Source of the DNA: Symbiodinium kawagutii
Taxonomy: Eukaryota; Sar; Dinophyceae; Suessiales; Symbiodiniaceae
Reading direction: 5' to 3'
DNA length: 64,000 bases
Assembly (NCBI GenBank): GCA_009767595.1
Contig: VSDK01013050.1
Location: 1 to 64,000, forward strand
Position 1 is the first letter of the stretch; every line of letters starts with the position of its first letter. Under the pieces are notes generated by a model, which saw only the letters and a list, made by a program, of their open reading frames with translations, ran no database searches and was not told where the DNA came from. A program made the translations under genes and the position numbers. Below, piece by piece: positions 11,761-22,129 of the stretch.

Positions 11761-12500
11761 CCATCAATTCCACTTAGATGTTTGGTTGCCATGTTAATGC
11801 TTGGTGGCTAACTACCCCGGCTGGTCCTGGTTCGGGGCTGCTTGCCCCGCTTCTGCCGTCTCCTTCTTCTCCACGTCCTTCCGGCGTGTCTGGCATGGAA
11901 TGTGAAATAGATTTTTTGAGGAAAGGGTTCAACCGGTGGCGGGTGAAGTATGGTGGTGTATGATGCCATCCATTAGCCATGTGTAAATGTTGCGATATGA
12001 AGGAATGAATTGCCATGTTAACAATGTTTTCGTCCCACACCCCCCCCAAACGCAAACCATCCTCCGGCTGCGGACGCTAAGATGATGGAATCCCATTCAA
12101 CGTTTTTTCAAAATATGTTTTCCTTTTGAAGCTCTTTATTCAAAAGTGTTCAAAAAATGATGTTCGGACCCCTTTCCTGAGCTCCATTCCAACTCTGCCT
12201 TCTTTAAGATGTAGGTTTCCCTTTCGATCGTCGAACCCAATCAATTATATTTTGAATGGCCATGTTAGTGCTTGATGGCTAACCCTACCCCAGCTGGTCC
12301 TCAATTGGGGCTGCTGGCTCTGCTTCTGCCGTCTCTTGCTTTTCCAAGTCCTTCCGGCGTGTCTGGCATGGAATGTGAAATAGATTTTTTGAGGAAAGGG
12401 TTCAACCGGTGGCGGGTGAAGTATGGTGGTGTATGATGCCATCCATTAGCCATGTGTAAATGTTGCGATATGGAAGAATGAATTGCCATGTTAACAATGT
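11760..12500 (-). repeat. tandem exon-intron units, block 2
   Basis: Two units with the same order of landmarks as block 1 (TTGCCATGTTAATGC, exon core, TTTTTTGAGGAAAGGG, GGATGGCATCATACACC on the minus strand, GTTAACATGGCAATTC). Exon cores are 11821-11877 and 12294-12350. The right part of the second unit is inside the 705-bp exact duplication that starts at 12385. Confidence 0.8.
11821..12350 (-). CDS. amplified micro-exon, copies 6-7
   Basis: Cores are at 11821-11877 (D-V-E-K-K-E-T-A-E-A-G-Q-A-A-P-N-Q-D-Q) and 12294-12350 (D-L-E-K-Q-E-T-A-E-A-E-P-A-A-P-I-E-D-Q). The in-frame TAG immediately after the core and the donor-like GTAGTTAGCC/GTAGGGTTAGCC are kept. Changes are mostly conservative (K to Q, G to E) or silent, as expected for a translated exon rather than an intronic repeat. 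Confidence 0.48.
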
Positions 12501-13089
12501 TTTCGTCCCACACCCCGAACGCAAATGAAACCTGATTCGTTTCTTGCTTAGGAGCAAGGATGCTGATCGATGGTGTTACCTGTTACCTGCTACCTTGACA
12601 TTGCCTTCCACTGCATACATTTCTGACATACTCTGAAAACTCATGCTTCAATACCTGCAGTAGTTCATCTGCTTTCGTTGAAAGATTTTTTTTCCAAGTG
12701 AAACATCTTGTTTTCATCAAAGCTTCTCACATTGAGATGCAGCACAAATGGCACGCCAACAGCCCAATAAGGCCTCTTGCGGGACAATGCTTCCAGTTTG
12801 CTCCTGGGGGAGCACACGATTGCCATTGTTACACAGGGTAATGTGGTTTTGGGTCCATTGCACAAAGTGTTTCCTCCATCGCTTTCAATCAAAATGAACT
12901 GAATGAGAATGAGATACCGGTAATTTTGAACACTATCACATCAGCCGTGTGCTGATTGGAATGTTGCAGTGTGTGTCTTGCCATGTTGATGATGTTTTCA
13001 TCCCAAACCATGGAAACGGAGAGAGATCAATGTACAAGGTAGTTGCCATGTTAAGCAGGCTTGGGCAAACAATACAATGTCCTCGCTCA
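12385..13089. repeat. 705-bp exact duplication, copy A
   Basis: 12385-13089 matches 16201-16905 at a constant offset of 3816 bp with no difference seen. It spans the end of a tandem unit, a complete exon (12731-12898) and following intron. Flanks on both sides differ, so the copy was placed by a segmental event rather than by tandem slippage. Confidence 0.9.
12731..12898 (-). CDS. exon of unrecognised protein (copy A of duplicated exon)
   Basis: 56 codons, phase 0, with acceptor CATTCTCATTCAG and donor GTGAGAAG, both strong. It encodes a region beginning FILIESDGGNTL, through RPYWAVGVPFVLHLN. The mixed hydrophobic pattern looks globular. The identical copy is at 16547-16714, so one of the two may be unused. 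No family recognised. Confidence 0.5.
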
Positions 13090-13231
13090 ACCAAGTCACC
13101 GACCCCAGCAGAGCCGCACCAGTCAACTTTTGGAACAGCTTCCCAGCAAGATACTGCAACTAAAGCTGGCTTGGCCAAGATATTGTACTGTACTGGTTCC
13201 AGCACTTTACACGGATGTATCAAGTCTGACC

Positions 13232-13567
13232 CTAACCCCAGCATTTTTTACACAGTTGAACAGTGCTGGGAGCTTTCATTCCGCTGCAGGTCGGGTCTCT
13301 GTGCAACATCCCTGTTTTGGACACATATGCCATGGCGGCACTAGTGTCTTTGCCAATCTTCCCTGATTTCTCCACTGGCACCTTCAGATCATAGTCCCTT
13401 TTGAGATCGGCTTTCAATGGTGATGGGCGCAGCACTTTCACGCAGAATTGCAGGCACAGAGTGATCACGATTCCCAAAATCATGCCAGGAACCAGCAAGG
13501 CTAGCATAAAGGAATAGTCACCGAACATGGCTTGAGCAATGTAAGTCTTCAACTCTAGGTGTTTCAA
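13232..13567 (-). CDS. exon with one transmembrane segment and a Cys motif
   Basis: An open frame of 111 codons after the acceptor-like AGCTAGCAG. Residues about 20-45 are strongly hydrophobic (FMLALLVPGMILGIVITLC), a likely membrane helix, followed by a basic stretch and a Cys-containing tail with HRDPTCSGM and LCKKCWG. It ends at TAG (13232), but GTTAGGG just before the stop is donor-like, so the exon may instead continue into another. It could be the end of a separate membrane-protein gene. Confidence 0.45.
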   Translation of the reverse strand: MKHLELKTYIAQAMFGDYSFMLALLVPGMILGIVITLCLQFCVKVLRPSPLKADLKRDYDLKVPVEKSGKIGKDTSAAMAYVSKTGMLHRDPTCSGMKAPSTVQLCKKCWG

Positions 13568-13770
13568 CTGCTAGCTCGTCTCTTATTTGAGCCATCATCG
13601 CAGCACATAGCAGCCATTCAGAAACACATTGCCAAGTAAATTGAATGAGATCAGAGAAAAAACACTGTGAACCAACGTTTCCAAATTGACACCATCCCTT
13701 GACCAAGGCAAGTAGTTCATGGGTGGGATGATAGCTCTTTTAGAATCAAAGAATCTGCAGTGTTGGCAAC

Positions 13771-14136
13771 TCCCTCCCAAAAGCCCCCAAGTCCTCCTTT
13801 AGCAGCTCTGGAGCAACATCTGCGCCCACGCTATTGATTGGCACCTGGGGGCGCACAAGATTGCCATGTTAGGGCATCTGAACAGACTTGACTGCCCACG
13901 ATGTTGTCTTTTCATTCCCAATATGGTCAACCCATCCGCTGTCCTGTGATCCAAGAACTTCAAGAGAGGCCCACAGCATGTCCTGATTGCGTGATTTCAA
14001 TAACCACTGAGGGATTCTTTTGAAAAAACTAACCTGGTCACATGGATCTACTGGCCAATTTGGCCGTAATCTCATCCCAACCAGGGTCCTCTGCACCAAG
14101 TCTTTGCTCTTCCAGCAAGGACGCCATCTCATAATC
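13771..14136 (-). CDS. three short exons of unrecognised protein
   Basis: Proposed exons are 14136-14052 (DYEMASLLEEQRLG...WDEITAKLA), 14006-13932 (25 codons, phase 0, WLLKSRNQDMLWASLEVLG) and 13844-13771 (VPINSVGADVAPELLKEDLG). Acceptors are TGCCAG, ATCCCTCAG and CCCCCAG; donors are GTAGATCC, GTTGACC and GTTGCC. Phase of the first junction is not resolved. The third exon resembles the exon at 14617-14686 (D-V-A-x-E-x-x-x-E-D-x-G-A-F), so this segment also contains exon duplicates. Confidence 0.42.
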
Positions 14137-14266
14137 CTGGCATGGTATTACACGAGGAATTTCATGTTACTCATCTTTTCATCCCAAACCCCGGCACAAT
14201 TCCTCATATGATAGGGGTTGCTCGCTGAAGGTTTCTTCCCCATTACTTGCCAAAATGTGAGCCTAG

Positions 14267-14340
14267 CCATGTGCTTCCTGCCCTCCCTGGGACTTGCTCT
14301 CCTGATCCCACTGGAAAGCTGCAGCTGGCTGACTTGGCTC
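14267..14340 (-). CDS. possible Gln/Ala-rich exon
   Basis: After the acceptor AATGGACAG the frame reads EPSQPAAAFQWDQESKSQGG and stays open to a TAG near 14266. The downstream border is not clear. Evidence is limited to the acceptor and composition. Confidence 0.28.
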
Positions 14341-14616
14341 CTGTCCATTGGTTGGAAGGGTAAAACAAAGATGATCCATAATTAACTTTCCTCCTTCAAA
14401 ACATGTTCTGCACAGTTGCCAGGTTAAATACTTTGTGTGTCAAACATTTCTGCAAGTGAAGTCTCAGGGGAAATCAATTTCGCAAAATGGAAGAAATGCA
14501 CCTTGATGTTTTTTTTGTTGGGCGAAGATTTCGGGTCAAATCTGACTAGGAACCCTTACAGGATAAGCAGCAAGCTTCAAGTATACAATGTTTCATGAAG
14601 GATGTTTTGCATACAC

Positions 14617-14686
14617 TTCCCTCAAAAGCCCCAAAGTCCTCCTCTTGCGGCTCTGCAGCCACATCCTCCAGGCTTCCAGCTGGATC
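14617..14686 (-). CDS. exon of unrecognised acidic protein, paralogue of exon 13771-13844
   Basis: Begins after GCCGCCAG and ends before GTGTATGC. It reads DPAGSLEDVAAEPQEEDFGA. The match to 13771-13844 (DVA...EDLGAF) shows an old exon duplication separate from the micro-exon expansion. Confidence 0.42.
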
Positions 14687-15131
14687 CTGGCGGCACAAAG
14701 GATTGCCATGCTAATGCGCTGGAGTTGACCAAACCCGAAAAGTAGACAGAAAGTGAAACTAAGCTAAACTTGCTTTGGCAAACAACAGAATGACCTCACT
14801 CAATCACGTCACCAACCCCAGGTTGCCATGTTAGGTTTTGGCGGTTTACCACTCCTTCTTCTGCCAAACCACACTACAAATCATCCTCCCGCTGCGGAAG
14901 CTACTTCATGGAAACTGATTCAACATGTTTTGAATCGATTTTTTTCACTTTTAAGCTCTTTATTCAAAAGTGTTCAAACATGATGTTTGGGGGTCATTTC
15001 TGGGTTGGACCCCTTTCTTGAGCTCGATTCCAACTCTGCCACCTTTAACATTTAAGTTTCCCTTTCGATTCTCAAATCCACTTAGATGTTTGGGTTGCCA
15101 TGTTAGTGCTTGATGGCTAACTCTACACCAG

Positions 15132-17098
15132 CTGGTCCTCAACCGGGGCTGCTTGGTCCGCTTCCGCTTTCTCCTTCAATTCCACGTCCTTCCAGCGTGT
15201 CTGGCATGGAATGTGAAATATGTGTTTTTTTGAGGAAAGGGTTCAACCGGTGGCGGGTGAAGTAAGGCGGGTGTATGATGCCATCCATTAGCCATGTGTA
15301 AATGTTGCGATATGAGCGACTGAATTGCCATGTTAACAATGCTTTCGTCCCACCCCGCAAACACAAACCATTCTCCCGCTGCGGAAGCTGAAAGGATGGA
15401 AGCCCATTCAACATGTTTTGAACCGATTTTTTTCTCTTTTAAGCTCTTTATTCAAAAGTGTTCAAAAATGATGTTTGGGGGTCATTTCTGGGTTGGACCC
15501 CTTTCTTGAGCTCGATTCCAACTCTGCCACCTTTAACATCTAGGTTTCCCTTAAGACCATCAAACCCAGTTAAATGTTTGGTTGCCATGTTAATGTTTGA
15601 TGGCTACTCTACCCGAGCTGGTCCTCCGGTGAAGCTGCTTGCCCAGCTTCCGCTTTCTCCTTCTTCTCCACGTCCTTCTTGCGTGTCTGGCATGGAATGT
15701 GAAATAATTCTTCTCTTGGGAGGAAAGGGTTCAACAGGTGGTGGGTGAAGTAGGCGGGTGTATGATGCCATCCATTAGCCATGTGTACATGTTGCAATAT
15801 GAGCGACTGAATTGCCATGTTAACAATGCTTTCGTCCCACCCCGCGAACACAAACCATTCTCCCGCTGCGGAGGCTGAAAGGATGGAAGCCCATTCAACA
15901 TGTTTTGAACCGATTTTTTTCTCTTTTAAGCTCTTTATTCAAAAGTGTTCAAAAATGATGTTTGGGGGTCATTTCTGGGTTGGACCCCTTTCTTGAGCTC
16001 GATTCCAACTCTGCCACCTTTAACATCTAGGTTTCCCTTAAGACCGTCAAACCCAGTTAAATGTTTGGGTTGCCATGTTAGTGCTTGCCAGCTAACTCTA
16101 CACCAGCTGGTCCTCAACCGGGGCTGCTTGGTCCGCTTCCGCTTTCTCCTTCAATTCCACGTCCTTCCGGCGTGTCTGGCATGGAATGTGAAATATGTGT
16201 TTTTTTGAGGAAAGGGTTCAACCGGTGGCGGGTGAAGTATGGTGGTGTATGATGCCATCCATTAGCCATGTGTAAATGTTGCGATATGGAAGAATGAATT
16301 GCCATGTTAACAATGTTTTCGTCCCACACCCCGAACGCAAATGAAACCTGATTCGTTTCTTGCTTAGGAGCAAGGATGCTGATCGATGGTGTTACCTGTT
16401 ACCTGCTACCTTGACATTGCCTTCCACTGCATACATTTCTGACATACTCTGAAAACTCATGCTTCAATACCTGCAGTAGTTCATCTGCTTTCGTTGAAAG
16501 ATTTTTTTTCCAAGTGAAACATCTTGTTTTCATCAAAGCTTCTCACATTGAGATGCAGCACAAATGGCACGCCAACAGCCCAATAAGGCCTCTTGCGGGA
16601 CAATGCTTCCAGTTTGCTCCTGGGGGAGCACACGATTGCCATTGTTACACAGGGTAATGTGGTTTTGGGTCCATTGCACAAAGTGTTTCCTCCATCGCTT
16701 TCAATCAAAATGAACTGAATGAGAATGAGATACCGGTAATTTTGAACACTATCACATCAGCCGTGTGCTGATTGGAATGTTGCAGTGTGTGTCTTGCCAT
16801 GTTGATGATGTTTTCATCCCAAACCATGGAAACGGAGAGAGATCAATGTACAAGGTAGTTGCCATGTTAAGCAGGCTTGGGCAAACAATACAATGTCCTC
16901 GCTCAGTTTCTGGATAGAACCCCTTTCTTGAGCTCGATTCCAACTCTGCCACCTTTAACATCTAGGTTTCCCTTAAGACCATCAAACCCAGTTAAATGTT
17001 TGGGTTGCCATGTTAGTGCTTGCTGGCTAACTCTACACCAGCTGGTCCTCAACCGGGGCTGCTTGGTCCGCTTCCGCTTTCTCCTTCAATTCCATGTC
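15132..17098 (-). CDS. amplified micro-exon, copies 8-11
   Basis: Cores are 15132-15188, 15618-15674, 16107-16163 and 17042-17098. Copies 8, 10 and 11 read D-[VM]-E-L-K-E-K-A-E-A-D-Q-A-A-P-V-E-D-Q followed by CTG GTG TAG. Copy 9 reads D-V-E-K-K-E-K-A-E-A-G-Q-A-A-S-P-E-D-Q. In this subgroup CTG|GTGTAG gives a canonical phase-0 donor, unlike copies 1-7. Confidence 0.5.
16201..16905. repeat. 705-bp exact duplication, copy B
   Basis: Identical to 12385-13089 (offset 3816). The right junction goes directly into TTTCTGGATAGAACCCC, the inside of a tandem unit, so copy B replaced or interrupted that unit. Confidence 0.9.
16547..16714 (-). CDS. exon of unrecognised protein (copy B of duplicated exon)
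   Basis: Same 56 codons, acceptor and donor as 12731-12898. If both copies are spliced in, the protein would contain the segment twice; the phase-0 borders would allow that without a frameshift. Confidence 0.42.
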
Positions 17099-17516
17099 CT
17101 TCCAGCGTGTCTGGCATGGAATGCTAAATATTTTTTTGGGGGGAGGAAAGGGTTCAATGGGTGGTGGGTGAAATATGCTGCTGTATAATGCAATTCATTT
17201 GAAATGTGTAAATGTTGCAATATGAGCGACTGAATTGCCATGCTAACAATGCTTTCGTACACAAACCATTCTCCTGCTGCGGAAGCTGAAAGGATGGAAG
17301 CCCATTCAACATGTTTTGAACCGATTTTTTCTCTTTTAAACTCTTTATTCAAAAGTGTTCAAAAATGATGTTTGGGGGTCATTTCTAGATAGAACCCCTT
17401 TCTTGAACTCGATTCCAACTCTGCCCCCCTTGAACATTTAGGTTTCCCTTTCGATCATCAAACCCAGTTAGATGCTTGGTTGCCATGTTAATGTTTGATG
17501 GCACACTCTACACCAG

Positions 17517-18005
17517 CTGGTCCTCAAGTGAAGCTTCTGGCTCTGCTTCTGCTTTCTCCTTCTTTTCGACATCCTTCCGGCTTTGATTGTTTTTTTTTCT
17601 GGGAACATCTAAAACAAAATGAGTTGTAGCTCTATTTTGAAATCTTAAAACCAACTGATTTTGGCTCATCTCAATACCCACCACTGGTTGCCCAGGCATT
17701 GTCATGTGAACGTGTTGGTCCTGCGTAGCAGTTGCCGAGTTAGCTGCTGTTCGCTTCTGTTCCAACATCTGTGGCAATGTTACAGCTGAAGTTGGATGTG
17801 ATTGTTGAAGAAATGGCACTTCCTCGAGCGATGGTGGCATCTTTCGTCGTTTAGCTCCCTGCTGAGATTCCGATTCCGCTCGACTCAACTCATGCCAGGT
17901 GTCAGTTGAGAACAGATTGGTCATTCTTTGCGTAATCGGCTGGTCACAGTTCTTCGGAACAATCACTGTCTTTTCTTTGGTTTTCTTCTTTGCAACTTCC
18001 TCGTC
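17517..18005 (-). CDS. exon of unrecognised nuclear-type protein, source of the amplified micro-exon
   Basis: 163 codons, phase 0, after the acceptor CTGCCACCAG. It starts DEEVAKKKTKEKTVIVPKN and includes a basic cluster (GAKRRKMPPS) that could be a nuclear localisation signal, then a Gln/Thr-rich part. It ends with SRKDVEKKEKAEAEPEASL, the same peptide as the 11 isolated micro-exons. Here the peptide is continuous with upstream coding sequence, so this is probably the parent exon and the others are copies of its 3' end plus intron. Confidence 0.55.
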
Positions 18006-18150
18006 CTGGTGGCAGCAAACTGCATGTTGGCATGCAGGTAGGTCTGTGCAATAGTCATGTTGGTGATGGATGTGCGCAACCAGTCATGATTTAAGCAGCA
18101 TCATGTTGTTCAAATGTATTTCCCCGTGATTATCTACTACTGGTTCAAAC

Positions 18151-18292
18151 TGCAATGAAGCCCAAATGGTCCTGGGGTGCAACTTCAGATTCCAGAGGTG
18201 TTGCAGCCTCTAGAGATGCACATTTCTTTTTCAATTCCTGCAAACTGTCTTGGCCTCGGGCAGAGAAAAGACCCATCTCATCTTGGTGACTG
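18151..18292 (-). CDS. exon of unrecognised protein
   Basis: Runs from TTTTTTTCCAG to the donor GTTTGAACC. The frame reads SHQDEMGLFSARGQDSLQEL and ends HLGFIA. Charged helix followed by a Glu-rich linker. No domain recognised. Confidence 0.42.
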
Positions 18293-18480
18293 CTGGAAAA
18301 AAACCATTCTCGAGTGATCAGCATCAAAATTACTACATACTAACATAGATTAAAAACATGTATATATGAGTATGCCCAATGCAACTGCTTACCTTTCCAG
18401 CACAGCGTTTGTTTATCACGGGAATTTCATGATATCAATAAATGATCTATGTGAACAAATTGCCAAGTTAGGCATGTGAC

Positions 18481-18667
18481 ATAATTGGGCGATGATGGCA
18501 TTGATCAGGGGTTGCTTCTTGCGCACCAGCTTGACCCCAAGTTTCCGAGCCATTCCAGACAATTCTGTCATAACCATCTTGGGCATCTGTGTAGAACCCT
18601 TTGCCATCAGGTCTGCCCTGATTCCTTTCATTTCTGCGTCGACCATGTCCTTTTTCCACCCATGGTC
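18481..18667 (-). CDS. SAP-like helix-turn-helix exon
   Basis: Between the acceptor ACCCTGTAG and donor GTCACATG. It encodes about 62 residues, beginning DHGWKKDMVDAEMKG; the second half has MTELSGMARKLGVKL followed by RKKQPLINAIIAQL. The pattern L-x-x-M-A-x-x-L-G-V-x-x-x-x-K-K-x-x-L-I-x-x-I resembles the SAP motif (DNA/RNA binding in nuclear proteins). Assignment rests on pattern only. Confidence 0.48.
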
Positions 18668-18848
18668 CTACAGGGTTCCATTCACGTGTCTCCTATAGGA
18701 AAGGCACTATGCAGTGATTGAAGTCTCAACAATATCTTTGGTGCAGTTCCCGCAGCAAAGTAACAGCCAAGACACAACAGGTCAATGTGGATTAGGCCCA
18801 CTGCCATGTTAGCAGTAGCAAAAACATCATCCCCCTTACAAAGGAAAC

Positions 18849-19203
18849 TAATGCAAATGAAAGCTTCCTTGTACAGCACTTCGAGAACGCCATGCTCACC
18901 AGGAAGAATGATTTCCCATCCTTCCTTCGTTTCCTGAAAGATCGCCTCAAAACACGGTGGACAAGGTTCCTTTCCGGCGCTTTGAGATTCCTTCTGCGGG
19001 GTTTCAGCTGCTGCGGCTGGATCCTGAACCTCCACTGGGGAGGTCTGAGGTTGTCCAGGAGGGTCTGCAGGTTCCGTCTTCACTGACTGAAGAGGTGGAT
19101 CATTGCCGATGATTTTTGTATCCTCAAGGGTTTGTTTTGTATTGGAATACAACCCTGCACTGCTGTCGAATAAGAACTTTTGATTTTTTGGCGGGAGTAC
19201 TTG
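18849..19203 (-). CDS. exon of unrecognised protein, Pro/Glu/Gln-rich linker
   Basis: Begins after CAATGCAG with QVLPPKNQKFLFDSSAGLYS, in phase 0 with the exon 19298-19492 upstream. The FLFDSSAGLYSN core is aromatic and compact, loosely like WW/OCRE-type modules. A disordered linker (PPGQPQTSPVEVQDPAAAAE) follows, then a folded-looking GEHGVLEVLYKEAF. The 3' border (GTTTCC or GTAAGG) is uncertain. An intron with CTAACATGGCAG about 20 nt downstream may be present. Confidence 0.47.
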
Positions 19204-19297
19204 CTGCATTGCTATGTGAGTAGTCTGAGGCTAGGGGAACATAGTAGCATCATACCTTTCACACAAACACATGCTCCAAAAGTCAACCTAACCACAC

Positions 19298-19492
19298 CTG
19301 GCAAAGCCACGTGAAATGAGGCGAAGGCTTCCCCGCCCCGTCATAGACTTGGTGCGACCACATCCATATGCTGGTTCTGCCTGTCCCTTCCTCCATGGGT
19401 GGCAAGATTGTAGAAGCCTGGGTGCCTGGCGTTGGTGTATCGCAGCCCGCCACCATGTGCAAGCGAATGGGCAGCGCATCCACAACCCAGTC
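19298..19492 (-). CDS. exon of unrecognised protein
   Basis: 65 codons, phase 0 on both sides, with acceptor CAACAAG and donor GTGTGGTT. It reads DWVVDALPIRLHMVAGCDTP at the start and SIWMWSHQVYDGAGKPSPHF near the end, and looks globular. It joins in frame to 19622-20103 upstream and 18849-19203 downstream, so these three exons likely belong to one gene. Confidence 0.55.
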
Positions 19493-19621
19493 CTTGTTGG
19501 CTGGATTGCTATGTTAGGGGTCTTGTTGACAAGAACAAGCTACTGGAACAACCTCCCAAAAGGGAAAAATACTCAGTGATCTGTTCACTGCAAGCAAAGC
19601 ATAGGAATCGACAACTAGTAC

Positions 19622-20103
19622 TGCGTTTGTTTTAGGGATCTCCCGTTTCACCGAGCTCTTGTTGCAGGGCCTCAACCAGATTGTAGACAATCGATGAAAA
19701 CAATGCAAAATATTTTCCCGGGTGTCCAAATCTTCTGCCTCCGCGGTAATGCTACCCACAATGCGCTCTTTGGTGGGAGCTGGGATATTCCCCTGGTTCA
19801 GGTTCAAAACCCATTCAAGGACTCTCTCATCTTCAGCCGACATCTCGTTGGCGTTTCTTGGGAATCCAGAATCATATCGGGATCGCAGCTTCCATGCCCG
19901 CTGCTCTTCTTGACTAGCCCCAAGAGCAAGGTACAAGACCGACCAAAAGCATCGTCCATTGGGTTGCGTAGGGACTAGAATGCACGGAGCTGGCAACGCT
20001 GAAGTCTTCTGAGGATGCTCAAATAGTTCAATCGAGCAAAGGGCAGAAAGTAGTACCATGGCCTTTGCAATGGGACAGCAGCTGTGTTGGAACCTGGGGA
20101 GGT
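19622..20103 (-). CDS. OTU-like exon
   Basis: 482 nt after the acceptor AGCAAGTAG, ending before GTACTAG. It contains PTQPNGRCFWSVLYLALG, which resembles the catalytic-Cys motif of OTU cysteine proteases (D-G-x-C-x-F) but has Asn in place of the usual Asp. It continues with a helical region (MSAEDERVLEWVLNL) and TKERIVGSITAEAEDL. The catalytic His was not located. Role as a deubiquitinase is a guess. In frame with 19298-19492. Confidence 0.45.
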
Positions 20104-20769
20104 CTACTTGCTAGGTTAGTGTGTATTGGGGGCGGTCCCTGCATCGCTCACATATGCAACACAAAAAACCATCGATCATCGATGGTGAATTGAAAATGTA
20201 TTGGGTAAAAGTCTTGAGTTGCCAGGTTAGTTGTTGCTAGGGGAAGGGCTCCAGGTCGATTTAAACATATATTGCGTTGATATCTTTGGTGATCCAAAAC
20301 CAACATTTTTTCGCGCTGGCTGTTTCTTGATTCAAAGTCTAAATTCAAAAATGCACAGAAAGGGATGAAATGTGACATGGACCCCAGCTTGAAATCTGTT
20401 TTTTAGAATTTCATCAATGCCTGGGAATCTGCTTTACATTTGATATTGGATTGTTGGATTGTCCAATTGCCATGTTAGGGACATCCATCTATTGGCCATC
20501 CATTCTGCAGTTAAGAATCACTCTGCGGCAAATGCTGACTGTTGCCGCAGCGTGCGTGGAGTTTGGGCCACGCTTGCCAGGCCATTTCGTCCTTGGATTG
20601 GTAAACTAAAAACCATTGAGCCTGTCTCAATCTATACCCTGCCATTTTAATTAGTCACTGTACCCATGAAGAGGCCCTCGTGCACTAGATTAAACTTCAT
20701 TTTTTACAGTGAGCATCAATTACACATCAAAGATTTCATAGGCTATGATTCCAAGAATCCACTTGGTAC

Positions 20770-20866
20770 TGCTTTGCCATCGCTTCCATAGCTGGAAAGC
20801 CAAGAGAGCATAGCTTCTCTCTGGCTGTCATCCACCTTTGCTTTTCTCTGCTCCAGATCTGGTCCA
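20770..20866 (-). CDS. exon with C5-methyltransferase-like TAREKLCSLGFP motif
   Basis: From CTTCACCACAG to donor GTACCAAG. The frame reads DQIWSREKQRWMTAREKLCS then LGFPAMEAMAK. T-x-R-E-x-L-x-x-L-G-F-P resembles the motif IX/X neighbourhood of cytosine-C5 methyltransferases (T-P-R-E ... G-F-P). The fragment is short, so this may be coincidence. A further possible exon lies at about 21020-21160. Confidence 0.33.
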
Positions 20867-20869
20867 CTG

Positions 20870-22120
20870 TGGTGAAGGTTGGAAGTGACCTAGCAGGGCA
20901 AATGGTGATTGCGGTGGCAACAGCGTTTGCAAATGATGATTTATTTGATTTTTTTTCGGTAAAGTTTTGAGTTGCCATGTCAGCAGGCCCAAATCCTTGG
21001 CCTGTTGACCGTTGTTCTTTTCGCAAAACTGCCTTTTTGTTGTGGCACTGCCACATGACATGATGGAACGTCTCGGAGCCGCTCGTCCTGTCCAAAGGTT
21101 TTGGCGCTAGGGCGGAGCAAAGGTTGGGAAGAGGTCCCTTTGTTGTATTAGCCATTTGTAGGGTTGGGGAAGCCTTTCTAATCAGGAACAGAGAATACAT
21201 GAAGAAACCAAACATGGCAATCATTCTAGTGCGACAACATACCTGAACCAATATCCAGGGCATTGACGAGTTTATCCAACCAGGGACATAGAATTACTGT
21301 ACCGTACATGGTTGGACTACAATCACCTGCCAGTCCAGGAATTCAACGGCTCCTGGTCAAGACGTTTCCATGCGGCTGCGAGATTCTGATGCGCCCATGA
21401 TGTCAATAGCTCCCTCGGGCACCACACAGTGGCAAGATGAGAATGACAGTTGCCATGTTAAGACTGAATGGCACAGTAGTCAAGATGGAAGAAAGAAACC
21501 CTTTGCAATATGTGTCAGCATTGACAGTCAGTCAGGATCTCACAGGTGTGAATTTGATCCTTACAGTAGTCGAGTCTGCAAACCACCATGTGCCAATAGT
21601 TTTCCTTCTGATGTATGCATGTGTTTCCAAACCGCAAAGGTTTCAACTACTAAGTGACTGAGTTGCTATGTTGGGTGTCACAATCCCTGTTGAGAAGACG
21701 ACAATGTGTGTGTGTGTCTGTGCGTGTGTGGGAGAATTACATTACCTTGACACTAAATAGATTTCTTTGAACCTCTTGGCAGCAAACCCGTCACCTTCAA
21801 TAACATGTCGAGCATCCCAAAGGGCAAGTCTGGGTCTTTTGTCGGATAAGATCGCTCCTTCTCCAATCGCAACCTCATGGTTTGTTTTTTTGGTCAAACA
21901 AGCAAATAGCTTCAGTTTGCAAAAACAAAAACATGTGAGCCTGTGAGCGTCAGATTCTACTCAGAACTTTTGAAACTCCGCAAATCTTCTGTGGCGAGTG
22001 AACTTGGCAATCAAGGTCAAAACATATCCTGCACGTATTGCAGATATTCCAGGGAACAAACTATATAATCCCACATTGCCATGTTAGGCAATCCCAGAGC
22101 AGGGCACATTGAAACCGAAG
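20870..22120. other. mostly intron; no secure exon
   Basis: Contains CTAACATGGCAA-type boxes near 20972, 21452, 21664 and 22077, and a TGTGTGTGTG tract near 21705. The open frame on the minus strand at 21020-21160 (SGSETFHHVMWQCHNKKA) may be an exon but its borders are unclear. Plus-strand frames at 21370-21660 overlap each other and carry no motif. Confidence 0.35.
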
Positions 22121-22129
22121 TAACATATC

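Larger units (their letters stand above)
14940..17600 (-). repeat. tandem exon-intron units, block 3 (five units)
   Basis: Unit landmarks TCTTTATTCAAAAGTGTTC lie at about 14958, 15445, 15934 and 17340 (spacing 487 and 489 bp in the regular part). The array is interrupted by the duplicated 705-bp block (16201-16905), which joins a unit in the middle at 16906. The last unit runs into the full-length exon 17517-18005, the likely source of the expanded micro-exon. Confidence 0.83.
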
